This document shows, in pieces, positions 1 to 5,099 of a DNA stretch of 8,681 bases. The stretch comes from a bacterium UBP2_UBA2255 (GTDB taxonomy: Bacteria > Edwardsbacteria > AC1 > EtOH8), in assembly GCA_002347565.1 (NCBI GenBank), contig DDXR01000063.1:1-8681 (forward strand). The letters run 5' to 3'. The notes under the pieces were generated by a model, which was not told the origin of the DNA, did not search any database, and was given only the letters and a program-made list of their open reading frames with translations. Each line of letters begins with the position of its first letter. Position 1 is the stretch's first letter. The position numbers were made by a program, and so were the translations under genes.

Positions 1-1385
1 GTGGCCAGCCCCAGGGCGCAGGGGCAAGCGATGATCAGCACGGCCACCGCGTTGACCAGCGCCTGGTCGAACGTGCCGAGGGTCAACCAGACCAGGAAGG
101 TCAGCGCCGCGATCCCCATCACCACGGGCACGAACACGGCCGCGACGCGGTCGGCCAGGCGCTGGATCGGCGCCTTGGAACCCTGCGCCTGCTCCACCAG
201 CCGGATGATCTGGGCCAGCACGGTCGCGGCCCCCACCGCGGTGGCGCGGAACGTGAACGATCCGGTGCGGTTGATGGTGCCGCCGATCACCGCGTCCCCG
301 GGCCGTTTCTCGGCCGGCATGCTCTCTCCCGTGACCATCGCCTCGTCCACCGCGGAAAGGCCGTCGATCACCGTGCCGTCGGTGGCGATCGCTTCGCCTG
401 GCCGCACCACGATCAGGTCGCCCGGCGCGACCCGGGCGACCGGCAGCTCGGCCTCGGCGCCGTCCCGCAGCACGCGGGCCGTCCTGGCCTGCAATCCGAC
501 CAACCGCCTGATGGCCTGCGAGGTCCGGCCCTTGGCCCGCGCCTCCAGCAGCCGGCCCATCAGAACCAGGGTGATGATCACCGCCGACGAGTCGAAATAG
601 GTCGCCGGCGGCAGTCCGGCGCCTGCCGCGGCCGCCGGGAACAGGGTCACGGCCGCGCTGTAGAGGTACGCGGCCGAGGTGCCCACCGCTACCAGCACGT
701 TCATGTCGGCGTTGCGGCGGCGGACCGCGGCGGCCAACCCCCGGTAGAACGGCCAGCCCGCGAAGAACTGCACGGGCGTGGCCAGTGCCAGCAGCAGCCG
801 GGGATCGGCCAGCCAGTGCGGCAGGAACCGGAACACCATGTGCATCCCGCCCAGGAACACCGGGACCGCGAAGGCCAGCGCGACCAGGAACCGCCGCTTG
901 GTCCGCTGGTAGAGCCGCTCCCGCTCCAGCTCCTGGGCGCTGCGCATCGCGGCCGGTGGCCCGGGCGCCGTCTCCACCGGGGCGTCATAGCCCGTGCCGA
1001 CAATGGCCCGCCTGATGCCGTCCGGCTCGACGAGGTCCGGGAGGTAGGACACCGTCGCCAGCTCCGTGGCCAGGTTGACGCTGGCGGACACGACGCCGTC
1101 GGTCCCTTGGAGCGCGTGCTCGACGTTGAGCACGCAGGAGGCGCAGTGCAGACCCCCTACCGCGAACGTCGCGGTCGCCAGCGGGACATCGTAGCCCGCG
1201 TCCCTGACGGCCGCGACCAGGCGGTCGGGCGAGGTCTTGGCCTCGTCGTACTCGATGCTGGCCTTCTCCGTGGCCAGGTTCACCGACACCGAAGTAATTC
1301 CCGGCACTGCGCGCAATGCGCCTTCGACATTGCCTGCGCACGAGGCGCAGTGCAGACCGGACAAGGGCAGGGTGATGGTCTTCAT
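1..1385 (-). CDS. copA: Copper-translocating P1B-type ATPase, 3' part outside the window
   Basis: This is an inner-membrane ATP-driven pump, most likely exporting Cu(I) from the cytoplasm. The 461 visible residues contain two N-terminal heavy-metal-binding domains, each with GLHCASC (C13/C16 and C81/C84). The first membrane helix lies at about 165-187. The actuator-domain TGE motif is at 352-354 within DEAMVTGES. The transmembrane metal site CPC is at 454-456 (ACPCALGLA), and the frame then leaves the window. The phosphorylation (DKTGT) and ATP-binding domains are therefore not visible, and the usual length is about 750-830 residues. The ATG at 1385 is chosen because the first HMA domain begins directly there. 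No good Shine-Dalgarno sequence precedes it. It lies 54 bp downstream of the phosphatase gene on the same strand, so it may be read from that promoter. No CueR or CsoR operator was recognised. Cu over another soft metal is inferred from the CPC motif and the HMA cysteines; Ag(I) is also possible. Confidence 0.95.
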   Translation of the reverse strand, partial: MKTITLPLSGLHCASCAGNVEGALRAVPGITSVSVNLATEKASIEYDEAKTSPDRLVAAVRDAGYDVPLATATFAVGGLHCASCVLNVEHALQGTDGVVSASVNLATELATVSYLPDLVEPDGIRRAIVGTGYDAPVETAPGPPAAMRSAQELERERLYQRTKRRFLVALAFAVPVFLGGMHMVFRFLPHWLADPRLLLALATPVQFFAGWPFYRGLAAAVRRRNADMNVLVAVGTSAAYLYSAAVTLFPAAAAGAGLPPATYFDSSAVIITLVLMGRLLEARAKGRTSQAIRRLVGLQARTARVLRDGAEAELPVARVAPGDLIVVRPGEAIATDGTVIDGLSAVDEAMVTGESMPAEKRPGDAVIGGTINRTGSFTFRATAVGAATVLAQIIRLVEQAQGSKAPIQRLADRVAAVFVPVVMGIAALTFLVWLTLGTFDQALVNAVAVLIIACPCALGLA

Positions 1386-1439
1386 AATGAAGTACGATGC
1401 GCGGGGAGCGGATCGGATTCGAGGCCGGACCGCGCCATC

Positions 1440-2066
1440 TCAGAAATCCCGGCCGCCGTGTGCCCGCATATGCCCGGTGTCGTTGAGGAGCTCCAGCACG
1501 AAGCGCGAGCCGTCCCAGTCCGCCACCGTCAGGTTGCAGGGGTCCAGCGCGATCCGCCAGAAGCCGCGGGCGCCGGCGCCCAGCATCCTCAGCACCAGCA
1601 GCTTCAGCACCACGCGGTGGGTGACGACCGCAACCGCGGCGTCCGTTCGGTGCTGGGCGACGATGGTCCGCAGGGTCCGCCACGCCCTCGTTTCGATCTG
1701 TCGCAGGGTGGTGCCCCCAAGGATCGAGAGGTTCCACGGCTCGGCCCGCCATCGTTCGAACTGGGCCGGGTGCCTGCGTTCGACCTCGGCCAGCGGCAGC
1801 CCCTCCCAGGCGCCGAAGCGCATGTCGTCCAGCCCCGGCAGCACGGTGACCGGCAGCCGGTGCGGCGCGGCCACCAGCTCCGCCGTGCGCCGGGCCCGCG
1901 CCAGCGGCCCGCTGTAGACCGCGGCCAGCCGGACGCGCCGCAGCCTCGCCGCCAGGCTCCTGGCTTGGGAAATGCCCGTGCGGTCCAGCGGGACGTCGGC
2001 GCCGCCGCGGAATACCAGCTCCCGGTTCCAGGCGGTTTGCCCGTGGCGGACCAGCAGCAGCCTCAT
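1440..2066 (-). CDS. Histidine phosphatase (phosphoglycerate mutase-like) family protein
   Basis: A cytosolic phosphatase of the branch-1 histidine phosphatase superfamily, 208 residues, a typical length. The phosphohistidine motif LVRHGQT is at the N-terminus (R7, H8, G9). A basic cluster RARR lies at 57-60, the acid of FGAWEG is E88, and the second catalytic histidine is H150 in VVTHRVV. These residues imply a phosphoenzyme mechanism. The substrate cannot be read from sequence: alpha-ribazole phosphatase, phosphoglycerate mutase-like and broad sugar-phosphatase relatives share the same motifs. In-frame codons extend upstream to 2171, but the ATG at 2066 is preferred. It sits three residues before the RHG strand and has a GGGGAGG Shine-Dalgarno just upstream, whereas the longer start would lie upstream of the predicted promoter. 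The gene is divergent from the TPR gene and is followed by copA after 54 bp. A functional link with copper export is not evident. Confidence 0.9.
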   Translation of the reverse strand: MRLLLVRHGQTAWNRELVFRGGADVPLDRTGISQARSLAARLRRVRLAAVYSGPLARARRTAELVAAPHRLPVTVLPGLDDMRFGAWEGLPLAEVERRHPAQFERWRAEPWNLSILGGTTLRQIETRAWRTLRTIVAQHRTDAAVAVVTHRVVLKLLVLRMLGAGARGFWRIALDPCNLTVADWDGSRFVLELLNDTGHMRAHGGRDF

Positions 2067-2091
2067 CCTCGCCTCCCCGTTGAACCCAGGT

Positions 2092-2120
2092 AGTATAGCA
2101 CCACGCCGGCGGTTTTGCAA
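2092..2120 (-). promoter_or_regulatory. Putative sigma-70 promoter for the histidine phosphatase gene
   Basis: Read on the minus strand, TTGCAA (2120-2115) and TATACT (2097-2092) are separated by 17 bp. The -10 matches the consensus at five of six positions and the -35 at four of six. Predicted transcription start is near 2085, giving a leader of about 19 nt that contains the Shine-Dalgarno. It may also serve copA. Predicted from sequence only. Confidence 0.6.
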
Positions 2121-2164
2121 GGCCGGCGCCGGGCGGCAATCTTCGATCGCCCCCTTTTTGCGTA

Positions 2165-2193
2165 TTGACAAGCTTGCGGTCCGGACCTATAAT
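2165..2193 (+). promoter_or_regulatory. Consensus sigma-70 promoter for the TPR gene
   Basis: TTGACA (2165-2170), a 17-bp spacer and TATAAT (2188-2193) form a perfect consensus promoter. Predicted start is near 2200. The leader of about 24 nt holds the Shine-Dalgarno AAGGAG at 2212-2217, seven bases before the ATG at 2224. A perfect consensus predicts high constitutive transcription unless a repressor acts here. The small inverted repeat ATTG-A-CAAT at 2197-2205 straddles the predicted start. Confidence 0.85.
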
Positions 2194-2223
2194 ACCATTG
2201 ACAATGCAGGAAAGGAGCACGCC

Positions 2224-2643
2224 ATGTCCCAGGACAGGATCATCCCCCCGGAGATCGACAAGCTGACCCAGCAGCTGGTGCTGGACCCCAAGTCGAAGGT
2301 GTTCGCCCAGCTGGCCGACGCCTACCGCAAGGCCGGCATGGTGGACGAGGCGATCGAGACCTGCAAGCGCGGCGTCGAGCTCAACCCCGAGTTCGCCACC
2401 GGGCACTTGGTGCTGGGCAAATGCTACCTGGCGAAGAAGATGACCGCCCTGGCGATCGAGGAGCTGCAGGCCGCGGCCCGGATCGATCCCCAGAACCTGG
2501 CGGCCTACCGGCAGCTGGCGCAGGCGTACGAGGAGCAGGGCCAGAAGGACGAGGCGGTGCGCTACTACCAGCGGATATTGGACCTGGAGCCAGGCGAGTC
2601 CGAGATCGAGCACAAGATCGAGCAGCTCAAGGGGACGGCCTGA
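2224..2643 (+). CDS. Small tetratricopeptide repeat protein
   Basis: A 139-residue soluble protein built almost wholly from TPR units. Three repeats are readable at about 24-57, 58-91 and 92-125. They show the usual spacing of small and aromatic residues (for example AQLADAYRKAGMVDEAIETC and AYRQLAQAYEEQGQKDEAVRYY) and end in the typical NP/DP turns. There is no signal peptide, membrane segment or catalytic motif, so a cytosolic protein-protein adaptor is likely and its partner is unknown. A charged helix (GESEIEHKIEQLKG) closes the protein, as a capping helix does. The start is fixed by the AAGGAG ribosome site and by the consensus promoter just upstream. The gene appears monocistronic, with a terminator-like hairpin 58 bp after its stop. 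Confidence 0.9.
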   Translation: MSQDRIIPPEIDKLTQQLVLDPKSKVFAQLADAYRKAGMVDEAIETCKRGVELNPEFATGHLVLGKCYLAKKMTALAIEELQAAARIDPQNLAAYRQLAQAYEEQGQKDEAVRYYQRILDLEPGESEIEHKIEQLKGTA

Positions 2644-2658
2644 CCCGTCCGTTTTCGC

Positions 2659-2688
2659 TTGACAGGATGGCTCCTTTTGTGATACAGT
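2659..2688 (+). promoter_or_regulatory. Putative extended -10 promoter upstream of the hairpins and kinase gene
   Basis: TTGACA (2659-2664) is followed after 18 bp by TACAGT (2683-2688), with the extended -10 dinucleotide TG at 2680-2681. Predicted start is near 2695. The -35 is perfect and the -10 matches at four of six positions. It could make a short RNA ending at the following hairpins or the long leader of the kinase mRNA. It begins 16 bp after the TPR stop codon. Confidence 0.5.
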
Positions 2689-2700
2689 CGCGATTGACAT

Positions 2701-2723
2701 AAGCCTGCCATCGCGGCAGGCTT
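2701..2723 (+). terminator. Terminator-like hairpin after the TPR gene
   Basis: AAGCCTGCC and GGCAGGCTT form a perfect 9-bp stem with the 5-nt loop ATCGC. The tract after it (GGCGTTTCT) is only moderately T-rich. Its position 58 bp after the TPR stop suits a factor-independent terminator. It also starts six bases after the predicted start of the neighbouring promoter, so it could instead be a 5' stabilising stem. Confidence 0.6.
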
Positions 2724-2734
2724 GGCGTTTCTGG

Positions 2735-2756
2735 GGCGAAACTGCGGGGTTTCGCC
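2735..2756 (+). terminator. Second terminator-like hairpin
   Basis: GGCGAAAC and GTTTCGCC form a perfect 8-bp stem around the 6-nt loop TGCGGG, extendable by a G-U and a G-C pair at the base. The pyrimidine tract TCTTTCC follows. It stands in tandem with the hairpin at 2701-2723, only 11 bp away, as tandem terminators often do. Its right arm overlaps by three bases the left arm of the long rod fold, so the two may compete. Confidence 0.5.
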
Positions 2757-2901
2757 TCTTTCCGCCGATATGCTCGCGTGTGAAACCAGAACTGGCTGGG
2801 ACCCTTGACCCGGCGGATTGGCGGTCGATCCGGCAACCGCCGGGCCGGGGTCCGGGGGCGCAGCAGCGGTCACGCGCGAGGCCGGGAGCGGAAGCGAAGG
2901 C
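2754..2901 (+). other. Long nested rod-like fold, possible structured RNA element
   Basis: Collinear helices can be drawn: 2754-2757 with 2898-2901; 2759-2765 with 2888-2894; 2773-2783 with 2870-2880 (11 bp, one G-U); 2795-2798 with 2861-2864; 2799-2804 with 2848-2853; and 2809-2816 with 2837-2844. About 40 pairs are separated by internal loops, giving a rod of about 148 nt. The outline resembles rod-shaped RNAs such as 6S RNA, but I could not match any family consensus. The pairing was found by eye, so only the existence of the complementary segments is certain. Confidence 0.4.
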
Positions 2902-2991
2902 CATGTTCATCATTGTTCCGGGGACGCCGCTGAGCGTTGTATCCGCCGGGCATGGTGCTCTCGCAAGCCCTGCGCCCCCGGTGCGTCTTTC

Positions 2992-3017
2992 GCCCTTTCT
3001 GCGCGGTCAGAAAGGGC
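2992..3017 (+). other. Perfect 10-bp hairpin in the kinase leader
   Basis: GCCCTTTCTG and CAGAAAGGGC form a perfect 10-bp stem with the loop CGCGGT. No T tract follows, so it is not an obvious terminator. An alternative partner for the right side is GGTGC at 2980-2984 with GCACC at 3016-3020. It ends 57 bp before the kinase start codon. Confidence 0.5.
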
Positions 3018-3022
3018 ACCAC

Positions 3023-3042
3023 GGCCCGCAGAACTGCGGACC
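3023..3042 (+). other. Short hairpin just upstream of the kinase ribosome site
   Basis: CCGCAG and CTGCGG are inverted repeats two bases apart, flanked by GG and CC with one C/A mismatch. This gives a stem of about seven pairs with a 4-nt loop. It lies 17 bases before the GAGGGA Shine-Dalgarno and leaves that site single-stranded, so its effect on translation is unclear. Confidence 0.4.
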
Positions 3043-3074
3043 ATCATCATCCTCCCAGCGAGGGAAGAGATCGC

Positions 3075-4736
3075 ATGAACCACAAGCAGATCGAGATCCA
3101 GATGGACGGCCAGCGCCTGCCCGGCAAGGCCGGCGAGCGGGTGCAGGACCTGTTCAAGCGCTACCCGCCCAAGACCCAGGGCAAGGTGATCGCCGCCAAG
3201 ATCAACCAGCACCTGGTGTCGCTGGACGCTCAGATCCATGCCAGCTGCCGGGTGACCCCGGTCACCTACTCCGACCGCGAGGGCACGGCCGTCTACCGCC
3301 GCACCGCCTGCCTGATCCTCTACGAGGCGATCGAGGAGCTGTACCCCGACGCCCGGGTGGTGGTGGGCCAGTCGCTGGCCAACGGCTACTACTTCGATTT
3401 CATCGGCGAACGCCCGGTCGACAAGGCGACGCTGGAGGAGATCGATCGGCGGATGCGGCTGATCGTCTCCGAGAACCGGCCCTTCGTCAAGGAGTCGCTG
3501 TCGATCGAGGAGGCCCGCGAACATTTCATCGCCGAGGGCTACGAGGACAAGGTCACCCTGCTGACCACGGTGCGCCAGACGGAAGTGCGGCTGATCGGCT
3601 GCGGCGTGTTCAAGGACATCCAGCACGGCCCGGTGACCCCGGCCACCGGCCTGATCGACAAGTTCGAACTGACGCTCTACCCGCCCGGCTTCGTGCTGCG
3701 CTTCCCCCAGCCGCGCAACCCCGACCGCATCCCCGGCATCTCGCCCCAGCCCAAGCTGTTCGGGACCTACAAGGAGACCAAGGAGTGGAACCGGATCCTG
3801 GGCGCGGTCAACGTCGGCCAGCTCAACGAGATCTGCCTGTCCAACGAGATCGACGAGCTGATCAAGATCGCCGAGGGATTCCACGAGAAGAAGATCGCCT
3901 CGATCGCCGACCTGATCACGGAGCGACGCGACACGGTGCGGCTGGCGCTGATCGCCGGGCCGTCGTCGTCCGGCAAGACCACGTCGACCAAACGGCTGAT
4001 GATCCAGCTGCGGGTCAACGGCCTGCACCCCATCATGCTGTCGACCGACAACTACTTCCTGGGCCGCGAGCAGACGCCCAGGGGCGACGACGGCAAGCCC
4101 GACTTCGAGTCGCTGTCGGCGGTGGACGTGCCGCTGTTCAACCAGCAGATGCTGGAGCTGATGCAGGGCAAGGCGGTGGCCACGCCGGTCTACAACTTCC
4201 ACACCGGGACGCGCGACGAGCGCACCGTGCCGCTGCAGCTGGGCCCCAACGACATCCTGCTGGTGGAGGGCATCCACGGGCTGAACCCCAAGCTGACGGC
4301 CTCGGTGCCGGCCGAGCAGAAGCTCAAGATCTACATCAGCGCGCTGACCCAGCTGTGCCTGGACGACCACAACCGGATCATGACCACCGACGTCCGGCTG
4401 CTGCGCCGCATCGTGCGCGACCGCAAGTTCCGGGGCTACAGCGCCGCCCACACCCTCAAGGTCTGGCCCTCGGTGCAGCGGGGCGAGGAGCGCAACATCT
4501 TCCCCTTCCAGGAGGAGGCGGACGTGATGTTCAACTCCACCCTGGTATACGAGCCGGCCGTGCTGCGGATGTACGCCGAGCGCTTCCTGCTGGAGGTGGC
4601 CACCGACGACGAGAGCTTCGGCGAGGCCTACCGCCTGCTGCATTTCTTAAGGATGTTCGTGCCGGTGTTCGCCGACGAGGTGCCGCACACCTCGATCCTG
4701 CGCGAGTTCATCGGCGGCAGCACCTTCGAGTATTGA
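3075..4736 (+). CDS. Nucleoside kinase (uridine kinase-like) with N-terminal TGS and ThrRS-like domains
   Basis: A 553-residue cytosolic kinase that probably phosphorylates uridine or cytidine with a nucleoside triphosphate in pyrimidine salvage. Domain order: a TGS-type fold (about 1-65); a region resembling the second additional domain of threonyl- and alanyl-tRNA synthetases (about 68-230; ILYEAIEELYPDARVVVGQS, NGYYFDF); then a P-loop kinase of the uridine kinase/phosphoribulokinase class (about 285-553). The kinase part has the Walker A motif GPSSSGKTT at 295-303, STDNYF at 323-328, and LLVEGIHGLNP at 395-405. This three-part form of about 550 residues is a known family, longer than E. 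coli Udk (about 213). Both histidines of the synthetase HxxxH motif are missing. The ATG at 3075 is preceded by GAGGGA; upstream in-frame codons have no ATG and lie in structured leader. The exact nucleoside preference is inferred. A strong terminator follows. Confidence 0.9.
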   Translation: MNHKQIEIQMDGQRLPGKAGERVQDLFKRYPPKTQGKVIAAKINQHLVSLDAQIHASCRVTPVTYSDREGTAVYRRTACLILYEAIEELYPDARVVVGQSLANGYYFDFIGERPVDKATLEEIDRRMRLIVSENRPFVKESLSIEEAREHFIAEGYEDKVTLLTTVRQTEVRLIGCGVFKDIQHGPVTPATGLIDKFELTLYPPGFVLRFPQPRNPDRIPGISPQPKLFGTYKETKEWNRILGAVNVGQLNEICLSNEIDELIKIAEGFHEKKIASIADLITERRDTVRLALIAGPSSSGKTTSTKRLMIQLRVNGLHPIMLSTDNYFLGREQTPRGDDGKPDFESLSAVDVPLFNQQMLELMQGKAVATPVYNFHTGTRDERTVPLQLGPNDILLVEGIHGLNPKLTASVPAEQKLKIYISALTQLCLDDHNRIMTTDVRLLRRIVRDRKFRGYSAAHTLKVWPSVQRGEERNIFPFQEEADVMFNSTLVYEPAVLRMYAERFLLEVATDDESFGEAYRLLHFLRMFVPVFADEVPHTSILREFIGGSTFEY

Positions 4737-4748
4737 CCGAACCACGAA

Positions 4749-4774
4749 CCCTCTCCGAAAGCGTTCGGGGAGGG
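4749..4774 (+). repeat. Palindrome after the kinase gene, resembling dispersed intergenic hairpin repeats
   Basis: The arms 4749-4759 and 4764-4774 pair over 11 bp (one G-U) around the loop AGCG. The CCCTCTCC...GGGGAGGGG character recalls short palindromic units dispersed between genes in many bacteria. Only one copy is visible here, so its repeat status is inferred. Confidence 0.45.
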
Positions 4775-4786
4775 GCAGGGGTGGGG
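4767..4786 (+). other. Four-run G-quadruplex motif in the kinase 3' untranslated region
   Basis: Four consecutive runs of four guanines (4767-4770, 4772-4775, 4778-4781, 4783-4786) are separated by loops of one (A), two (CA) and one (T) base. This satisfies the strictest quadruplex pattern. It begins 31 bp after the kinase stop, lies on the coding strand and so is present in the mRNA. It overlaps the right arm of the palindrome at 4749-4774, so the two folds exclude each other. Confidence 0.65.
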
Positions 4787-4793
4787 TCAAGCG

Positions 4794-4825
4794 AAACAGC
4801 CCAGGCCTGATGGCCTGGGCTGTTT
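4794..4825 (+). terminator. Bidirectional terminator between convergent genes
   Basis: AAACAGCCCAGGCC and GGCCTGGGCTGTTT form a perfect 14-bp stem with the loop TGAT. The T's of the exit tract are part of the stem and are mirrored by AAA on the left arm, so the element can work for the kinase gene on plus and for the operon on minus. It is the strongest simple hairpin seen in the window. Confidence 0.85.
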
Positions 4826-4834
4826 GGTGTGACA

Positions 4835-4857
4835 AATAGGACTATTTCAGTCCTATT
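4835..4857 (-). terminator. Hairpin overlapping the stop codon of the minus-strand operon
   Basis: AATAGGACT and AGTCCTATT form a perfect 9-bp stem with a 5-nt loop. The first arm on the minus strand begins inside the TAA stop (4858-4856) of the small membrane protein gene. It is followed by TTTGTC, so it can be a first, weaker terminator before the shared one at 4794-4825. Confidence 0.5.
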
Positions 4858-5086
4858 ATACTATCATTCCCTGTTCCGTTTCTGGACAATGGCTCGCCAG
4901 CATCCATGCGCCGGCTGCGACGACAAGCGAGACTGATGTTGCCGCCATGTAGTTTGACCACAGCAACTGGTATCCGCCCATCCTGTCCGGCAGCAGTACA
5001 TGGATGATGGACAGGATCAGACCGCCGGCCCAGAGACAGCCCAGAACATTGGCGATGCTCTTGAGCCGTTTGAAATGCTTGAGCAT
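4856..5086 (-). CDS. Small hypothetical protein with two membrane helices
   Basis: A 76-residue protein of no recognised family. A basic N-terminus (KHFKRLK) precedes a hydrophobic helix at about 11-32 (ANVLGCLWAGGLILSIIHVL). A second helix lies at about 45-65 (NYMAATSVSLVVAAGAWML), followed by a short acidic tail. The positive-inside rule puts both ends in the cytoplasm. The ATG at 5086 lies 13 bp after the stop of the DUF4388 gene, with GGGG at 5097-5100 as a weak ribosome site, so it is the last gene of the operon. Its G+C, counted by hand, is about 55%, clearly below the neighbouring genes, which may mean weak codon selection or later acquisition. Two well-formed helices, operon spacing and a terminator at its stop support a real gene. 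Function unknown. Confidence 0.7.
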   Translation of the reverse strand: MLKHFKRLKSIANVLGCLWAGGLILSIIHVLLPDRMGGYQLLWSNYMAATSVSLVVAAGAWMLASHCPETEQGMIV

Positions 5087-5099
5087 GTTGGCCAGTCCC

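Larger units (their letters stand above)
2644..3074 (+). other. 431-bp non-coding region / leader of the nucleoside kinase gene
   Basis: No convincing gene lies here. In order it holds a sigma-70-like promoter (2659-2688), two terminator-like hairpins (2701-2723 and 2735-2756), a long nested rod fold (2754-2901), a stretch with no clear structure (2902-2990), two hairpins (2992-3017 and 3023-3042) and the Shine-Dalgarno GAGGGA at 3060-3065 before the kinase ATG at 3075. If the promoter drives the kinase, its leader is about 380 nt. No known riboswitch, T-box, tmRNA or RNase P signature was recognised. Confidence 0.6.

Noticed and set aside
2067..2171. N-terminal extension of the histidine phosphatase from 2171
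   Set aside because: It has no ribosome site, is not homologous in character to the family and would start upstream of the predicted promoter.
2770..2808. 12-codon upstream frame (MLACETRTGWDP) in the kinase leader
   Set aside because: No Shine-Dalgarno, inside the predicted rod fold, and no codon pattern typical of an attenuator peptide for pyrimidine control.
2841..2860. Second G-quadruplex candidate in the kinase leader
   Set aside because: Only three adequate G runs are present, and they are used in the rod helices.
2754..2901. Identification as 6S RNA, SRP RNA, tmRNA or RNase P RNA
   Set aside because: The rod shape alone suggested 6S, but no conserved sequence element of any of these RNAs could be matched, so I left it unidentified.
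985..2913. Very long open frame on the minus strand (642 codons)
   Set aside because: It runs out of frame across copA, the phosphatase, the divergent promoter region and antisense to the TPR gene. Its composition is Arg/Gly/Pro/Ala-rich as expected for a G+C-rich shadow frame.
2818..3078. 86-codon frame whose TGA overlaps the kinase ATG (ATGA)
   Set aside because: The overlap looks like coupling, but the start would be TTG without a Shine-Dalgarno, the translation is low-complexity and it crosses the predicted RNA structures. Kept as unlikely.
2910..4643. 577-codon minus-strand frame antisense to the kinase
   Set aside because: Composition is His/Gln/Val/Leu-rich with no motif, and it lies wholly opposite a well-supported gene.
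2780..4810. Long plus-strand frame overlapping the kinase gene
   Set aside because: It is the +1-shifted shadow of the kinase, with no domain, a low-complexity translation and no ribosome site; the kinase frame has clear motifs.
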